A DNA stretch of 64,000 bases from Amphiura filiformis (GCF_039555335.1 NC_092637.1:43292990-43356989); one strand, 5' to 3'; positions 50,500 through 61,809 are shown, counted from the first letter of the stretch. The notes: generated by a model from the sequence alone, not told the origin. Translations and numbers: made by a program.

Positions 50500-51293
50500 C
50501 CCCTGTCAGACTTTTATACCGCTTGCCGCTGCGGCAAGCCGCATGAGCCAATCATAAGCCTTGATTGTATCCGTTTGACTGCAATGCTCATGCGTCATGT
50601 CGCTCAGCGGCAAGCCGCATGATAGTATGAAACCAGCATAATGCAAACTAAACATAATGAAGCGTTAAACCAAAAGGCCTGGGCAACTAATTGCCAACCC
50701 TGTATTTATTTCCGACTGATTTGTGTCTTTCCAAACGTTTTTCAGATAGATTGGTTCTATTTTGGAAAAATCGCTTTCCAACCGGCAAGTGTCCCCCAAA
50801 ATGAATGATAAGAGTGCCCCTCCGACAAAAAATAAAAGAGAAAATCAAAATTATTTGATATGAGAAGGCCATTCCTCGTATTCAGAATGCAATTCGATAG
50901 ATCTGGTGCAACCTCAGCTCCCACAAAAAATACTGTGCAAACTCGTGTTAAAAAACGTTGATATCCTATCCCTTAACCTTTTATTATATTGTAGAGAAAG
51001 ATGATTCTATTCACAGATTTTCAAATCAACAAAATGAATACGTATATTAAGTTATGCAGAGAAATGTTTTGTATTGTCTTGTGATTAATTCTTATTTTTC
51101 TATTATTTTGTGACAAACGTTTTTGCTTTTGTTAACAAATATATAAGAATACTTTAGAATTTAAGATAGTGACATATTATCGACAATGAATTTACAGTAA
51201 AAAGGTTCAAGTTATTTGACTTGCGCCAGTTTAGTTTTAGTTTTAGTTCTATGCATTAGTGCATTCGTAAAATAAAAGCGTAAATTATATGTT
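50500..51293. other. Intergenic with repeat fragments
   Basis: Two GCGGCAAGCCGCATGA words (about 50523 and 50608, one in a longer palindrome) and a copy of the 21860-22130 family at 50850-50960. No gene. Confidence 0.4.
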
Positions 51294-51794
51294 AATAAAC
51301 ATCTCAAAAAAGTATCTAACACCCCTTAAATAATGACCATTATTCAAAAACGGGCTGTTGTATTACAAATCTATAAAATGCGTTGGAAGCAGAATTTATT
51401 TATGCACATTTTGACACCCCATTTGTAGCTATTGACTAAATATTGACGTCACAGCGCACATTTAAATCAATGTAACCCAAGATTTGAAAGTTGCAGTAAA
51501 TTGTATAGATTTTGTATTCAGTATAATGGAAGGAAAACTGTGTAATAATATCCCGGGAATAATATCTGAGTGTTTTTGTATTGTATGTAAAGTGCAAGTT
51601 TCAAATCTGGACCTCACTACATTAAATTGACCGGTGTTTTATTGTTTTCTGAGCTATTGTATCAAATGAGTTGTCAAAATGCGCAGAAATAAATTCTGCT
51701 TCCAACGCATTTTACAGATTTGTAATACAATCGCCCGTTTTGGAATAATGGTAAATATCTAAGAGGGTTAGTTACTTTTTTTGAGATGTTTATT
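51294..51794. mobile_element. 501-bp MITE with ~125-bp inverted arms
   Basis: The left arm starts AATAAACATCTCAAAAAAGT and includes AATGCGTTGGAAGCAGAATT. The right arm is the reverse complement over about 125 bp (AATTCTGCTTCCAACGCATT, ending TTTGAGATGTTTATT). The spacer is about 250 bp. No coding capacity. Confidence 0.85.
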
Positions 51795-52207
51795 TGATAG
51801 GCACGTTTTATTAACACCAAATCCATGAGCTTTATTTACGTCGTTTCCAAAAGGTGTGACTAATTATCCTAATGGATTAAATCACGCTATTTTCTTTTAA
51901 TATAAAAATAAATTCGCCATGAGAAACTCGTGCTATACAATGACTAAGTGGATATCAATAATTCCTACCAACTATTGGACCAGCTTTACAGGGTGCCCCA
52001 TAAAAAATACCGAGTGAATAAAATTGAACGTAAGTCGAGAAACAGACATCAGAATCAAACAATTTAAAATGTGCATCAAATACGAAAAGTTTATTTGGTG
52101 AATTCAAAGTAATTATATCGTCAAGACTCAAATAGAGGAATACGACATCTATCCTGAGCCAATCTGCATTCTGTTGCCTACAAAAACAGACGATCAGACA
52201 TAAATTC

Positions 52208-53202
52208 TAAGGGAGTGTTCAGAAATACTTTGGTGGGGGGGGTCTGGTAAAAAGGGAGGGGGCCAAAAAAGTTTTGAACCTTAAAAGAGGGGGACCAAAA
52301 AGTTTTAGGTGGTAGGAAAGGGGGGTCAAAAAAGTTTTCGGCTTTAAAACCCAAATTTTCACGCGCTTCGCGCGCATTGTGACCCTCTATATCACTTTTA
52401 ACATGGCCAAGTTTGGGTTTTCAGTGCTTTTGTTTGAAAATATTATGGCGCTTAGTGTACAATATCTCTTCAAAGTAGGCTACAAACATGATTATGTATA
52501 CCAATCTGATCAAAATACAACTAATTGAAGAAAATATTGCAAATTAAATTGGATTTCTTTGCACGTAAACTGCACACTTCAGTTTACTATTTCTCATTGC
52601 AAAATTATTTTGTACACAAATGCCCATGGGTAGATTTACCATAGGGCAGAGTGGGCACAGGCCCAGGTGCCACGGTCTTTGGGGGCCAAAACTGATACCT
52701 GTGTACATTTGCGTGACCAAATTAATCTCATATTTGACCATTTTTAGCTTTTTGCATAAATTAGTTCCAATTTTAACATTATTTGGCCATTCAAGATCCA
52801 ATATGGCCAAATTTTTTTTGCGCGCATTTGTACTATCATAATAGCCACAGATCCAAATTATGCTGATGTGCCTATGAACCTCCAAATAAATCCTCTATTT
52901 CATTTATCCCTGTAAAATCAGATAAACACCCTGATTTGGGACAAATCTAAATTAAGTATAAAATGAAAATTTCCTTGTGCTTGTATTGTATTTCATGCGC
53001 AATTGTCCCACCGGGAATGTTTCAAACCAAACATTTGCCTCCTTCAATGACATGTAACCCAGATACCACACCACTGGAAACAACACTTTTAATGTTTGTT
53101 ATACGATAATGGGGGGGGGGTCTGTAAAAAAAGGGGGGCAAAAAAGTTTAGCGGTCCATCCAGCCCCCCCTACCAAAGTATTAATGAACACTACCTAAAA
53201 GG
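52208..53202. mobile_element. ~1-kb element with ~35-bp inverted ends
   Basis: The left end GGGAGTGTTCAGAAATACTT + TGGTGGGGGG mirrors the right end CCCCCCTACCAAAGTATTAA + TGAACACTACC. Both subterminal regions carry GGGGGCAAAAAAGTTT-like repeats. Two overlapping antiparallel frames of 113 and 73 codons inside are not recognised. Confidence 0.65.
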
Positions 53203-53523
53203 AGCATGTCCATCATATCAGCGTTACTGAACATTTTCATCAGGATTGTCGTTAAAACATGAGTGTAGATATTCCTATTTCTAATCCAAAAAAGTAGTAC
53301 TCACTGTGGACGTTTCGAAGTTTAGCAGACTCCTTTCTCAACACTATAATTGTTGTGACGCAGATGATACTGCTTGCAACTGCTGCTTAGCAACGCGGTT
53401 GCCAGTTGGTTTTGCAAGAAGATCGTCAAATGCGGATTTTTCAACGTAACAAAAAAATCTTGGGCCAATTATTTTTTACTAGATAAAAATATCTAGGAAC
53501 CGTTTTTTCCAATTTTTTTAAAT

Positions 53524-53830
53524 TTTGATGGGGACGCATTGTTGTATTGAACACAAGTACCACACCACGGGCCAATCAATAAACATAATATCACACAATG
53601 TAACAGGCACAAGTGAATCGTTAAAATTGCAACTTTTTTGATTTTATGGTTTGAGGGTTTGGAGGCGCATATCTTGGTCAATTCTTGCTCGATTTTCACG
53701 AACAGGGTGTCAAATGAGAAAGCAATGTCCAATTAACAAAATGTTTATTTCAGAATAATCCAAAATTATCAGGTTGTTGAACAGCAAGGGTGACTATAAC
53801 TGACGAGTTTCTTTCTGTGCTTGGTGTACT
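53524..53830. repeat. Partial copy of the hairpin element at 62051-62530
   Basis: GACGCATTGTTGTATTG through TATAACTGACGAGTTTCTTT matches the centre and right arm of the AGMO-intron hairpin element; the left arm is absent or too diverged to see. Confidence 0.7.
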
Positions 53831-54603
53831 GTATACTATATAGGGTTTCGATTCGTCTTATTTGAAACTGCTAATAATCGATTTACGCAGATTATTTACC
53901 TAGTGCATAGGTAAAGGTAATCGCACTTGACCATGAGTTTGTGCACTTTGGTCGGGAGGCCATAAAGTATCCTTATCATATCATATTAGGGCTGTGCAAT
54001 ATTATGAACAGAAGTTAAGGACGAAATGGGGGGGGGGGAGGCAAGCAACTTGTGCAGGTTGAAGGGGGAGGGGTCAAGCGATAAAAATGGGGAGGGGGTG
54101 CAAGTTTTAGCACACATTTACTGATTTACATGTCACCTTTAAAAAACAACTCTGAAAACAATACAGAAACTCGCATTATATAAATATAAAGCAAGGCTGG
54201 GGAGACAGGCAATTTTTGACACACCATTCGGACCCCGGCTCATTATTATTTCACAGCCCCTTAGCAGTTAAATATTTTATCGTACACTACTAATTTATTC
54301 GTTTACTACTGTACAATGAACCCTCTTCGCACAACCATATGACAAGCTGCGCACCTACATGTACAACGACTGTAGAAGGCGATCAACATGCACGTAGAAC
54401 CGTCTTGGAAGCTCGAATTTCACCACGAAATCATCAAAAGGGGTCATTGGTGAAAAGATATAAGATATACAGAATAATTCCAATCTAAAGATTCGGTAGT
54501 TCCTGTAATGAAATAATCACGACAGGTAAGCAAAATAATTTTGATCTATTCTATTCTAGCACTTATTTTAGTTCAGTAATTTAGAGAAAATGTTGCCAAA
54601 TAG
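53831..54603. other. Intergenic, no gene seen
   Basis: G-rich low complexity at 54027-54100 and a TCATTATTATTTCACAGCCC word at 54240 shared with 9890. No gene supported. Confidence 0.4.
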
Positions 54604-55040
54604 TAATAAAATGAATATTAAATCTGTTCATCTGGACTTACTATTTTTGATAGCGACAGTATCGCGTCTCACCCAAGACGCATCATCAGGCTGACTGATC
54701 AGGTTGTTGACTATTGATCTGTGACACACTTGATGGTATGACGTCACAGGAGAGTCGCCGGGGTAGTTTCCGGATTGCTGCGTCGTAGGTCCTTGACAGG
54801 TTGGACAAGGATGTGCTAGTGCTCGACAGAGAACATAAGTGGTTTGAAAGAGGAGTTAAGGAGGCAATACATGTCCGGCGGGAGGAACCTTCGCTCAACA
54901 GAGGAGGGGGACAAGTGTGTCACAGAGCAATAGTCAACAACCTGATCAGTCAGCCTGATGATGCGTCTTGGATGAGACGCGATACTGTCGCTATCAAAAA
55001 TAGTAAGTCCAGATGAACAGATTTAATATTCATTTTATTA
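54604..55040 (+). mobile_element. Penelope-like element remnant with 130-bp inverted arms
   Basis: 54604-54733 and 54911-55040 are near-perfect inverted repeats. Between them a plus-strand frame reads LDREHKWFERGVKEAIHVRR and EEPSLNRGGG, which resembles the end of the GIY-YIG endonuclease domain of Penelope-like retroelements (family recognised from memory). Reading continues into the right arm. The rest of the element, including its reverse transcriptase, is absent. The left arm looks like an inverted copy of the 3' end, an arrangement known for these elements. Confidence 0.65.
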
Positions 55041-55050
55041 TGTTTATCTA

Positions 55051-56036
55051 CAGGGTGTCCCAGAATGATCTGTACCGGGAAAGATGGAATTTTTTAGGTA
55101 TGAAGGGCATGTTGAATGGTCATATTGTTTTGCATTTTAAGTTCTACATTATAGTTAGCTTTCTCAGATTTTTTAGTTTTTAAAAATTTGACGTTTCTAG
55201 TAGAAGTTATAGAAGATTGCGTAAAAATGATGAATTCTAAGTTTTGACAACGCAACCTATTTTGAAAATCTGTAACATTACTAACCGTTCAGCACAAAGT
55301 TATTTGGAAAAAGTTATGCAGGTATTTTAGTTGTGCCCTGTTCATATTTCCACTAAATAGCCGATATCTATCTTATTTATGACGTTACGAAGCAATCATT
55401 ATATGGAATTAAGGATTTGTGGCCTAATCCAATTCTCTCTTTGGCGGTAGTTTTAAATATAGTTATTGTGGTGTGAGGTCCATGTCATTTGAAATGCTTG
55501 CAGAGATCGAATTGGTTGTGGTACAGAAAAGTCGGCTCCTCAATTTACTGTACAGCAGCGTGGATTTCTTTCAAAACTTACTGGCAAACCGGCAGCTATG
55601 TTGAGACGCAAAGAAGATTCATTAGACGATAGTGTATAACGTAAAGAAGTTTGACGAGCACGGAACTGTCAGGAATCGGCAGAGTGAAGCTTCAGGTGCT
55701 CGTAAGACTGTAAGAACTAGAGCGAACATTGCAGCTGTCCGGCAAGCTTTAAGGCGCAACCCCAACAGTAGTTGTCGTCGAAATGCTGTGCCAAACATCC
55801 CACGTTCTTCATTTCATCGTATCGTGCCATTTTTCAAAGGTATGCGAGTCGTTTTTCATCGATTTTACATTATTGCATGCCACGCCAAAACAAATAAAGG
55901 TAGCGTGCTGAAATTAACAGAATAGGTAGGAGACATATCCAACATTATAATGCTGGTATCAAAAATAGATACACTGCCCGTCTTCTATTTTTAGTTATTT
56001 TTGCAAACACGGTACAAATCATTCTGGGACACCCTG
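55051..56036 (+). mobile_element. Mariner-like DNA transposon, internally deleted
   Basis: Inverted ends CAGGGTGTCCCAGAATGATC / CAGGGTGTCCCAGAATGATT span about 28 bp with TA on both sides, the usual Tc1/mariner target duplication. Inside, a 97-codon frame (55632-55925) holds FDEHGTVRNRQSEASGARKT followed by VRTRANIAAVRQALRRNPNS and IPRSSFHRIV. This is a helix-turn-helix DNA-binding region typical of the N-terminus of such transposases. The catalytic DDE/D domain is missing, so the copy cannot move by itself. Confidence 0.8.
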
Positions 56037-56259
56037 TACCTGGATGACTGAGAATATTCACAAATTTGTTGCCAAATAGGCATCCACGGTACAGAGTTGT
56101 TCATTGTGCAGCCTTTCCGCCCACGGACGGAATTAAACAGAGTTGTTTTATGTTATTAAGAAGGTGCTCTAACGCCTAACATTGCGTTTTAATTAAGTGC
56201 TTGAAAGTGAGACTGTGAGCAATGAATGACAACCAATACATTGTTGTTCTTCTCTTCAG
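56037..56259. promoter_or_regulatory. Intron end before AGMO first coding exon
   Basis: The polypyrimidine tract TTGTTGTTCTTCTCTTCAG ends at a consensus AG at 56259. A splice acceptor here means a non-coding 5' exon probably lies upstream. It was not identified. Confidence 0.6.
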
Positions 56260-56385
56260 GTCATCAAGATGTCTATGTTACAGAACACCGATCCCCTGAC
56301 TGGGCTAAGACGTATGTTTTATGCTGTGACACCCAATGAAACATCATTTGCCACAACAGATGAAGTACCAGATTACATAAATGAA
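56260..56385 (+). CDS. AGMO: Alkylglycerol monooxygenase, first coding exon
   Basis: ATG at 56269 and 39 codons to a GTAAGG donor at 56386. It encodes MSMLQNTDPLTGLRRMFYAV followed by TPNETSFATTDEVPDYINE. This matches the N-terminus of AGMO/TMEM195, where an MFY...PxETSF...EVPDY stretch precedes the first membrane helix. The enzyme is an ER membrane, tetrahydrobiopterin-dependent iron oxygenase that cleaves the ether bond of alkylglycerols. Phase 0 join to the next coding exon 5.3 kb downstream. The Met is 8 bases inside the exon, so the exon starts with a little 5' UTR. Confidence 0.85.
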
Positions 56386-56684
56386 GTAAGGCTTCTCCTG
56401 ATTCACATCAAACTGGTTAAGAAATTTTGAAACTGCACAAAACTCACACATATTTTTACTTGCTTGAAAGATATACTGTTGAGTAGGACGCCTACAATAT
56501 TTTTCATTGTTTTTACAAAATTGTTATGTACTATAGTAAACTAACATACCCTGCAAAAATCAGGACTCTAGGTGTAGTAGTTGTGGCAAAATCCGAGATT
56601 TTTAATAAAACGACAGAGTCGAACGCGTACGCGATGTTCATAACACTGTACGTACCCGGCGTACGTACATGGCGTATGGCAAAT
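56386..56684 (+). other. AGMO intron 1, left part
   Basis: Intronic sequence from the GTAAGG donor to the foldback element. A CpG-containing stretch with GTACGTACCCGGCGTACGTA lies at about 56648-56667. No exon seen. Confidence 0.5.
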
Positions 56685-57840
56685 TATAACGGTTACGGTT
56701 CGCTATCTCTAAGGTTCGCTATCTCTAAGGTTCGCTATCTCTAAGGTTCGTTATCACTAATTACGAAAAAGGTCCGCTATACCTAAGGTTCGATATCACT
56801 AATTTTGAAAAAGGTTCGGTATTTCTAAGGTTCGATATCACTAATTTTAAGTAAGGTTCGCTATCTCTAATTTTAAATAAGGTCCGCTATCACTAATTTA
56901 TTAAAGGTTCGCTATCTCTAAGGTTCGCTACCACTAATTTAAAATAAGGTCCGCTATCTCTAATTTTAACAATCCCGGTATCCCTAAGGTTCGCTATCTC
57001 TAATTTTAAATAAGGTCCGCTATCTCTAAGGTTCGCTATCTCTAAGGTTCGCTATCTCTAAGGTTCGCTATCACTAATTTCAAATAAGGTTCGCTATCTC
57101 TAATTTTAAATAAGGTTCGCTATCTCTAATTTTAAATAAGGTCCGCTATCTCTAATTTCAAATAAGGTTCGCTATCTCTAATTTTAAATAAGGTTCGCTA
57201 TCTCTAATTTTAAATAAGGTTCGCTATCTCTAATTTCAAATAAGGTTCGCTATAGCGGTCCTTATTTAAAATTAGAGATTGCGGACCTTATTTGAAATTA
57301 GAGATAGCGGACCTTATTTAAAATTAGAGATAGTGGACCTTATTTAAGATTAGTGATAACGAACCTTAGGTATAGCGAACCGTAATCGAAATTAGTGATA
57401 ACGAGCCTTAGAGATAGCGAACCTTAATTAATTAGGGATAGCAGAACCTTAAACAAAATTAGTGATAGCGAACCTTAGGTATAGCGGACCTTTATTGGAA
57501 TTAGTGATAACGAACCTTAGAGATAGCGAACCTTCAATAAATTAGTGATAGCGGACCTTATTCAAAATTAGTGATAGCGAACCTTATTTTAAATTAGTAA
57601 TAGCGAACCTTATTTTAAATTAGTGATATCGAACCTTAGAACTAGCGAACCTTATTCTAAGTTAGTGATATCGAACCTTAGAAGTAGCGGACCTTTTTTT
57701 AGGTATAGCGAACCTTTTTCACTATTAGAGATAGCGGGATTCTGATCTCCATAGACTTTACACGTTAGTGATAGCGAACCTTAGAGATAGCGAACCTTAG
57801 AGATAGCGGACCTTAGAGATAGCGGGATGTCACCGTTATA
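56685..57840. mobile_element. Foldback element, GGTTCGCTATCTCTAA arrays, in AGMO intron 1
   Basis: From TATAACGGTTACGG to CACCGTTATA. The left half (to about 57250) is an array of GGTTCGCTATCTCTAA (16 bp) and a 26-bp form with TTTTAAATAA added, all in one orientation. At about 57252 (TTCGCTATAGCGGTCC) the orientation flips and the right half is the complement, with almost no spacer. The reverse half is more variable (AGTGATAACGAACC and similar). It would form a long hairpin in single-stranded DNA or pre-mRNA. No coding frame. Confidence 0.85.
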
Positions 57841-57944
57841 ACACATAAAGAGGACCGACGCGGAGACCGACGTCAGTGACGTTCGCCAGAGTGGCTCGCT
57901 TTGGCGAGATATGCGTTGTTAAATAGCAATACTTTATATGTGAT

Positions 57945-58345
57945 GTGGTAGCAGACACAAATGGAGAAATAGCCAAGAATCTGCCCGGGGGTAAATTTGT
58001 CACAATTAGAGTTTGTTGCGAATTTGTAATGTTATTAAAGTTTAAAATATTGTCTGATAATAATATTTCAGACCGGAATATAACTGACATCTTGTATTTT
58101 TTAGACATTTTTCAAGGTAATTCCTACTCTCAACATTTGATAGTATTTTTAAAGGCCGATATCTCAATTTCCAATTTTATAATACCATAACTTACGAACT
58201 CAATATCTTCGCTTAGGAATGTCCGATTTCATCATGTTCATTGGGGAAAACGGCGTTATGAAGCAAAATATCTCTATATTTAAGGTATGTAAAAATCTCA
58301 AAATTGATAACCTGCCCAAAAGTGTCTGTTTTGACACGACACATT
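57945..58345 (+). mobile_element. MITE family copy 2 in AGMO intron 1
   Basis: Shares GTTTGTTGCGAATTTGTAAT, TCAGACCGGAATATAACTG and CTGCCCAAAAGTGTCTG with the elements at 48562 and 63140. The left end is diverged. Confidence 0.75.
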
Positions 58346-60151
58346 GCCTCATCTGTTCGGGCCAAAATTAAACGGGGTCATATATCTGACAGTGAAATCC
58401 AACATTTTGTGGAAAATGAATATAATTATATTTCGTATGGCTATAAACTTTGCGTCACCTTGCGATCCTCGTAAGTTATTTGTGCCCTGCATTGTATTTA
58501 TACTCTCTGCCCATCCGATGGACGCGCCATGAAACAACACATAGTGTCACATATCAACAAGTATAAAGAGTTTGTTGAACTCCAATATTTATATATCCAG
58601 TGATCACAAATATTATGATATCAGATAAGGTGATTAAATAGATATTTTGCCGTTAGGTTACTTGATTGATCCTAATTGGGCTTTCAGTGTAAATAAACAA
58701 GTCATGCGTTCTCAGGTGAATCATTCCCTCATTTCAAATTGCAAAAGTTTTGGTGTCTCTTTTGTTCAGAAACCAAATATCAAGGGATTAAAAAGTAGAG
58801 CAGATCTGGACTGCAATCATAACACTATTATGATGGGAGATATAGGACACAGTATGGGATATAACCATAAGTATATAATAGCCTATTGTGCTAACATACT
58901 TATTATCATGATTATCGGATATCTATCCCGTGGGCGACAGTTGATGCTCTCTGTCGAAGGTGGCATAATTTCATGTCACCGTATAATTACACCCCGAGTT
59001 CTAGGCCTAGAAATCGCGCATATATTGATGGAGGGTGGGGGCTTTGTTTGTTTATATGAAACATAAATGATGCATGGAGATAATTTGATTATGAATTAGT
59101 TTATTATTCCCGGTAAGCACAACCCATACCTCTTACCTAGGCTCCCTCTCCCCCAACTATAATAACCACCTTTTCCCTAAGTGTCTCCTTCTCCCCCCTG
59201 CTCGCCTCCCCAACATTCGAAATCTCCTATCTCGAGCTCTCCTTCCCCTTCCCCTTTCACTTCCAATGCCCTCTACCATATGTTTCTCTTTCTACCTTCC
59301 CCCCCCCCCCACACACACACGTACTCTCTCTTTCCCCCTCTATTTTCTAATTTTTTTTAAAGTAAAAATTGCTTCAGTAAAAGTCACTAGCTTATATTGG
59401 AAGTCGCATAATGGCCTTCCATCGATTCTCGTACATGCGATTAAAGGTCAGGTATATTGCTCGGACAACATCATATCATTGGCAAGGTAATATTATGAGG
59501 ACAATGAAAATGACTCTTTTTTGAGAAAATAAGACGTTTAATGCTCTGCGTGCTAGCCATAGGCCTCAACATAAAAAGTCCAAGTTTTGAGATTTTTTGT
59601 CAAAATATCAAGAGCAATCTTAAGAACTATTGAACCAATACTAGGCTTGTTTGTACTCATTTTAATGCATTTTTCGTGCTGATTGCAAATATGGTCATGA
59701 AAATTTACATTTCTGAAAGTTTTGAAGTTTAAAAAAAAAATTGAAACATGTCGTCTGCAGTCGACACCCGCGTGAAGAGAGTTAAAATTGATATTCCGCA
59801 AAAACCAACTTAAGCGATAAGCGAACGAGACAGATTTGGCCTAGAAAAACTATTACAAATTTAATGTTTTTTAAACATATGGATAAAATCAGCCGCTTCT
59901 TTTTTTATATATTAGTAAATTGTGATATTACAATTCATATGTATATCAATATCATGAGCAATATTTGGGCTAAAAAAAAAAATTGTGCTTAGAATTTCAA
60001 CCGTGTATATAAACAGTGTTAAGTCCACAAACTCATGTATCTAATTTCCCTGTGCGATATTGCAATATGCTATAGTTATTATAGTTTCAGTTGGATGAAA
60101 TATTACAAAGCAAACGCATAGTAACAATACTGTGTGACGCTTTGTTCACGT
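58346..60151. other. AGMO intron 1, middle; no exon seen
   Basis: Includes a 139-codon plus-strand frame (58647-59066) with no recognised domain, a C-rich patch at 59140-59340 and AT-rich sequence. No splice-flanked exon with AGMO similarity is visible. Confidence 0.45.
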
Positions 60152-60748
60152 AAAGCAAAGTAAAGAGATCTCAGGGCCTGTAAAAAGAGCCCAAGCGTTC
60201 ATTTTGACACTTTGAAACGTAACTTTAGTGTATACATGTTGAGGGGCCAAGTGGACTTACGGTCTTCTTGCGCTCAGGTCTTCATATAAGAAACTGAAAT
60301 GAAAACCGAATCGCCTTGATACAAATTTTAAGTTTCTAACAAAAGGTAGAAACAAAGATATCAATAATCGTATCAAGAGGTTAGGCAGGATAATAGGAAA
60401 CCACGTGACCAAAACCAAAACTAAAACTAAAACTCAATATTTGAAATGAGGCAATGTTATAAAACACCATGCATTGCCTATTATGTTCTCGATTTTGTTT
60501 TCTTTCACCTCAGCTTCCACAAAATAATTGCTTAAACGTGAACTGTTATTGTATACCTTAGTTTCAGCGTGGTTTAGCGTATGAGCACGGGTGACTTTAA
60601 TGTTGAATTCAATATCGAATGATCAGTGACATCTGGGGAACTAAAGACCAGTGCCGCCAAGAGCCATTACGGGCCCGGCGAGGGCGGGGGGGATTAAAAT
60701 GAACGCCTGGGCTCTTTTACAGGCCCTGAGATCTCTTTACTTTGCTTT
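60152..60748. mobile_element. ~600-bp element with ~55-bp inverted ends
   Basis: AAAGCAAAGTAAAGAGATCT + CAGGGCCTGTAAAAAGAGCCC at the left is mirrored at the right with two or three differences. The interior has no coding frame. Located in AGMO intron 1. Confidence 0.8.
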
Positions 60749-61086
60749 TATGGGCCCATTAAGGGTTGTTTTCTTTATTTTTACGGGCCCCCAGCTGGGA
60801 CCTCGGGCCCGGGAGTAACACACCCCCTTAACCCCCTTGTCGGCGGCACTGGAAAAGGCTTATACCGTATCCGTGTAGCATGTAATGTGTCGCATTGATG
60901 ATGGCCCATTTTCACTGAGTGTCAAATGGTGTCTCTGCTGTTTAAGCCTAATTTTGAAAAACATAAAATTCCATTTTACTCAGATCTTCGACAGCGCGGT
61001 GCCATTAGCAATATACACCCCTAAATAAAATTGAGCTCGCCTAACTCCCTTACATGGTAACATTGTTTAAATAGAGGTAGTCATTG

Positions 61087-61250
61087 TGACGTCAACGCCG
61101 CCATCTTGTGGGTACGGAGTGACTTGTTGCTAAGATCACCGCGTTGACGCTTGACTGAAAAGGTGCGTCACGCGCATGCGACTTCCACGTTATCGGGGGC
61201 GTAATGTATAACGCATGACATGCAGAACGGCAGTACCCACAAGATGGCGG
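61087..61250 (+). promoter_or_regulatory. Promoter-like CpG-containing patch in AGMO intron 1
   Basis: Contains a full CRE palindrome TGACGTCA (61087-61094), an NRF1-like CGCGCATGCG (61171-61180) and two facing YY1-like sites within an 18-bp perfect inverted repeat (CCGCCATCTTGTGGGTAC at 61098-61115 and its complement at 61233-61250). Such clusters mark housekeeping promoters in animals. The right site includes an AAGATGGCGG start context at 61244. Confidence 0.5.
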
Positions 61251-61676
61251 ATCCCGCGGAAAATGCTGACGGCCTCTATTGGCATCAATTTGCAAGGCAT
61301 GTTGATGCTCCATTTGTTGCCGAATATACCTCAAATCGTGCAAAACAAAGACTCATTTTTTACAGTGGGACCCTTGAGCTGGACAAGTGTGTTCCGCGAA
61401 GATGTTGTCACTCTCCTCATAGACGACACGCAGGAACCAAACAAAATTATCCCGTACAAGCTGAATTACACTCACGAGAACAGTGCGAAATGTCCATACA
61501 TCTTTCCGCCACATTTTGCTTTCAAAGCCTTTCCGTTTTTCGCATTATATACACATGTCCGCGGCACGGAAATGCAAACAGTATATGATTGTTTCGGGAG
61601 CATTGTTAATTGCGGAAACGATCCAGCCTCCAGAATTTCAAAATTTTGTATAACAGTTTACGTTTGTTATTTTAGG
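61244..61676 (+). pseudogene. Unrecognised reading frame behind the promoter-like patch
   Basis: From the AAGATGGCGG start, frame 1 reads MADPAENADGLYWHQFARHV and continues to a stop at 61588. A second frame becomes more protein-like from about 61370 (WTSVFREDVVTLLIDDTQEP and TYPFFALYTHVRG-like composition), suggesting one frameshift near the T run at 61355-61361. I do not recognise the product. It could be a decayed gene, a retrocopy or an alternative first exon. Low confidence. Confidence 0.3.
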
Positions 61677-61809
61677 CAATACCATATTTCGCGGGTGCCA
61701 TGCTGTTGGAGTTAATTGTTTCTATTATTGAGGGCAAAGTAGATGAACGAGGTTCATTGGCAGATAGTATTGCATCTGTTACAGCAGGACTATTTATGCT
61801 TTCCATGGG
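61676..61809 (+). CDS. AGMO: Alkylglycerol monooxygenase, second coding exon
   Basis: Acceptor TTTGTTATTTTAG precedes 61676 and donor GTAAGT begins at 61810. It encodes AIPYFAGAMLLELIVSIIEG, then KVDERGSLADSIASVTAGLF and MLSMG, covering the first membrane helix and the loop to the second. The order and spacing to the following exon match vertebrate AGMO as I recall it. Ends in phase 2. Confidence 0.85.

Noticed and set aside
52544..52885. 113-codon minus-strand frame overlapping a 73-codon plus-strand frame
   Set aside because: Both lie inside an inverted-end element, have no recognised features and overlap in antisense.
58647..59066. 139-codon frame in AGMO intron 1
   Set aside because: No recognised domain, no splice-site context, and codon pattern not clearly protein-like.
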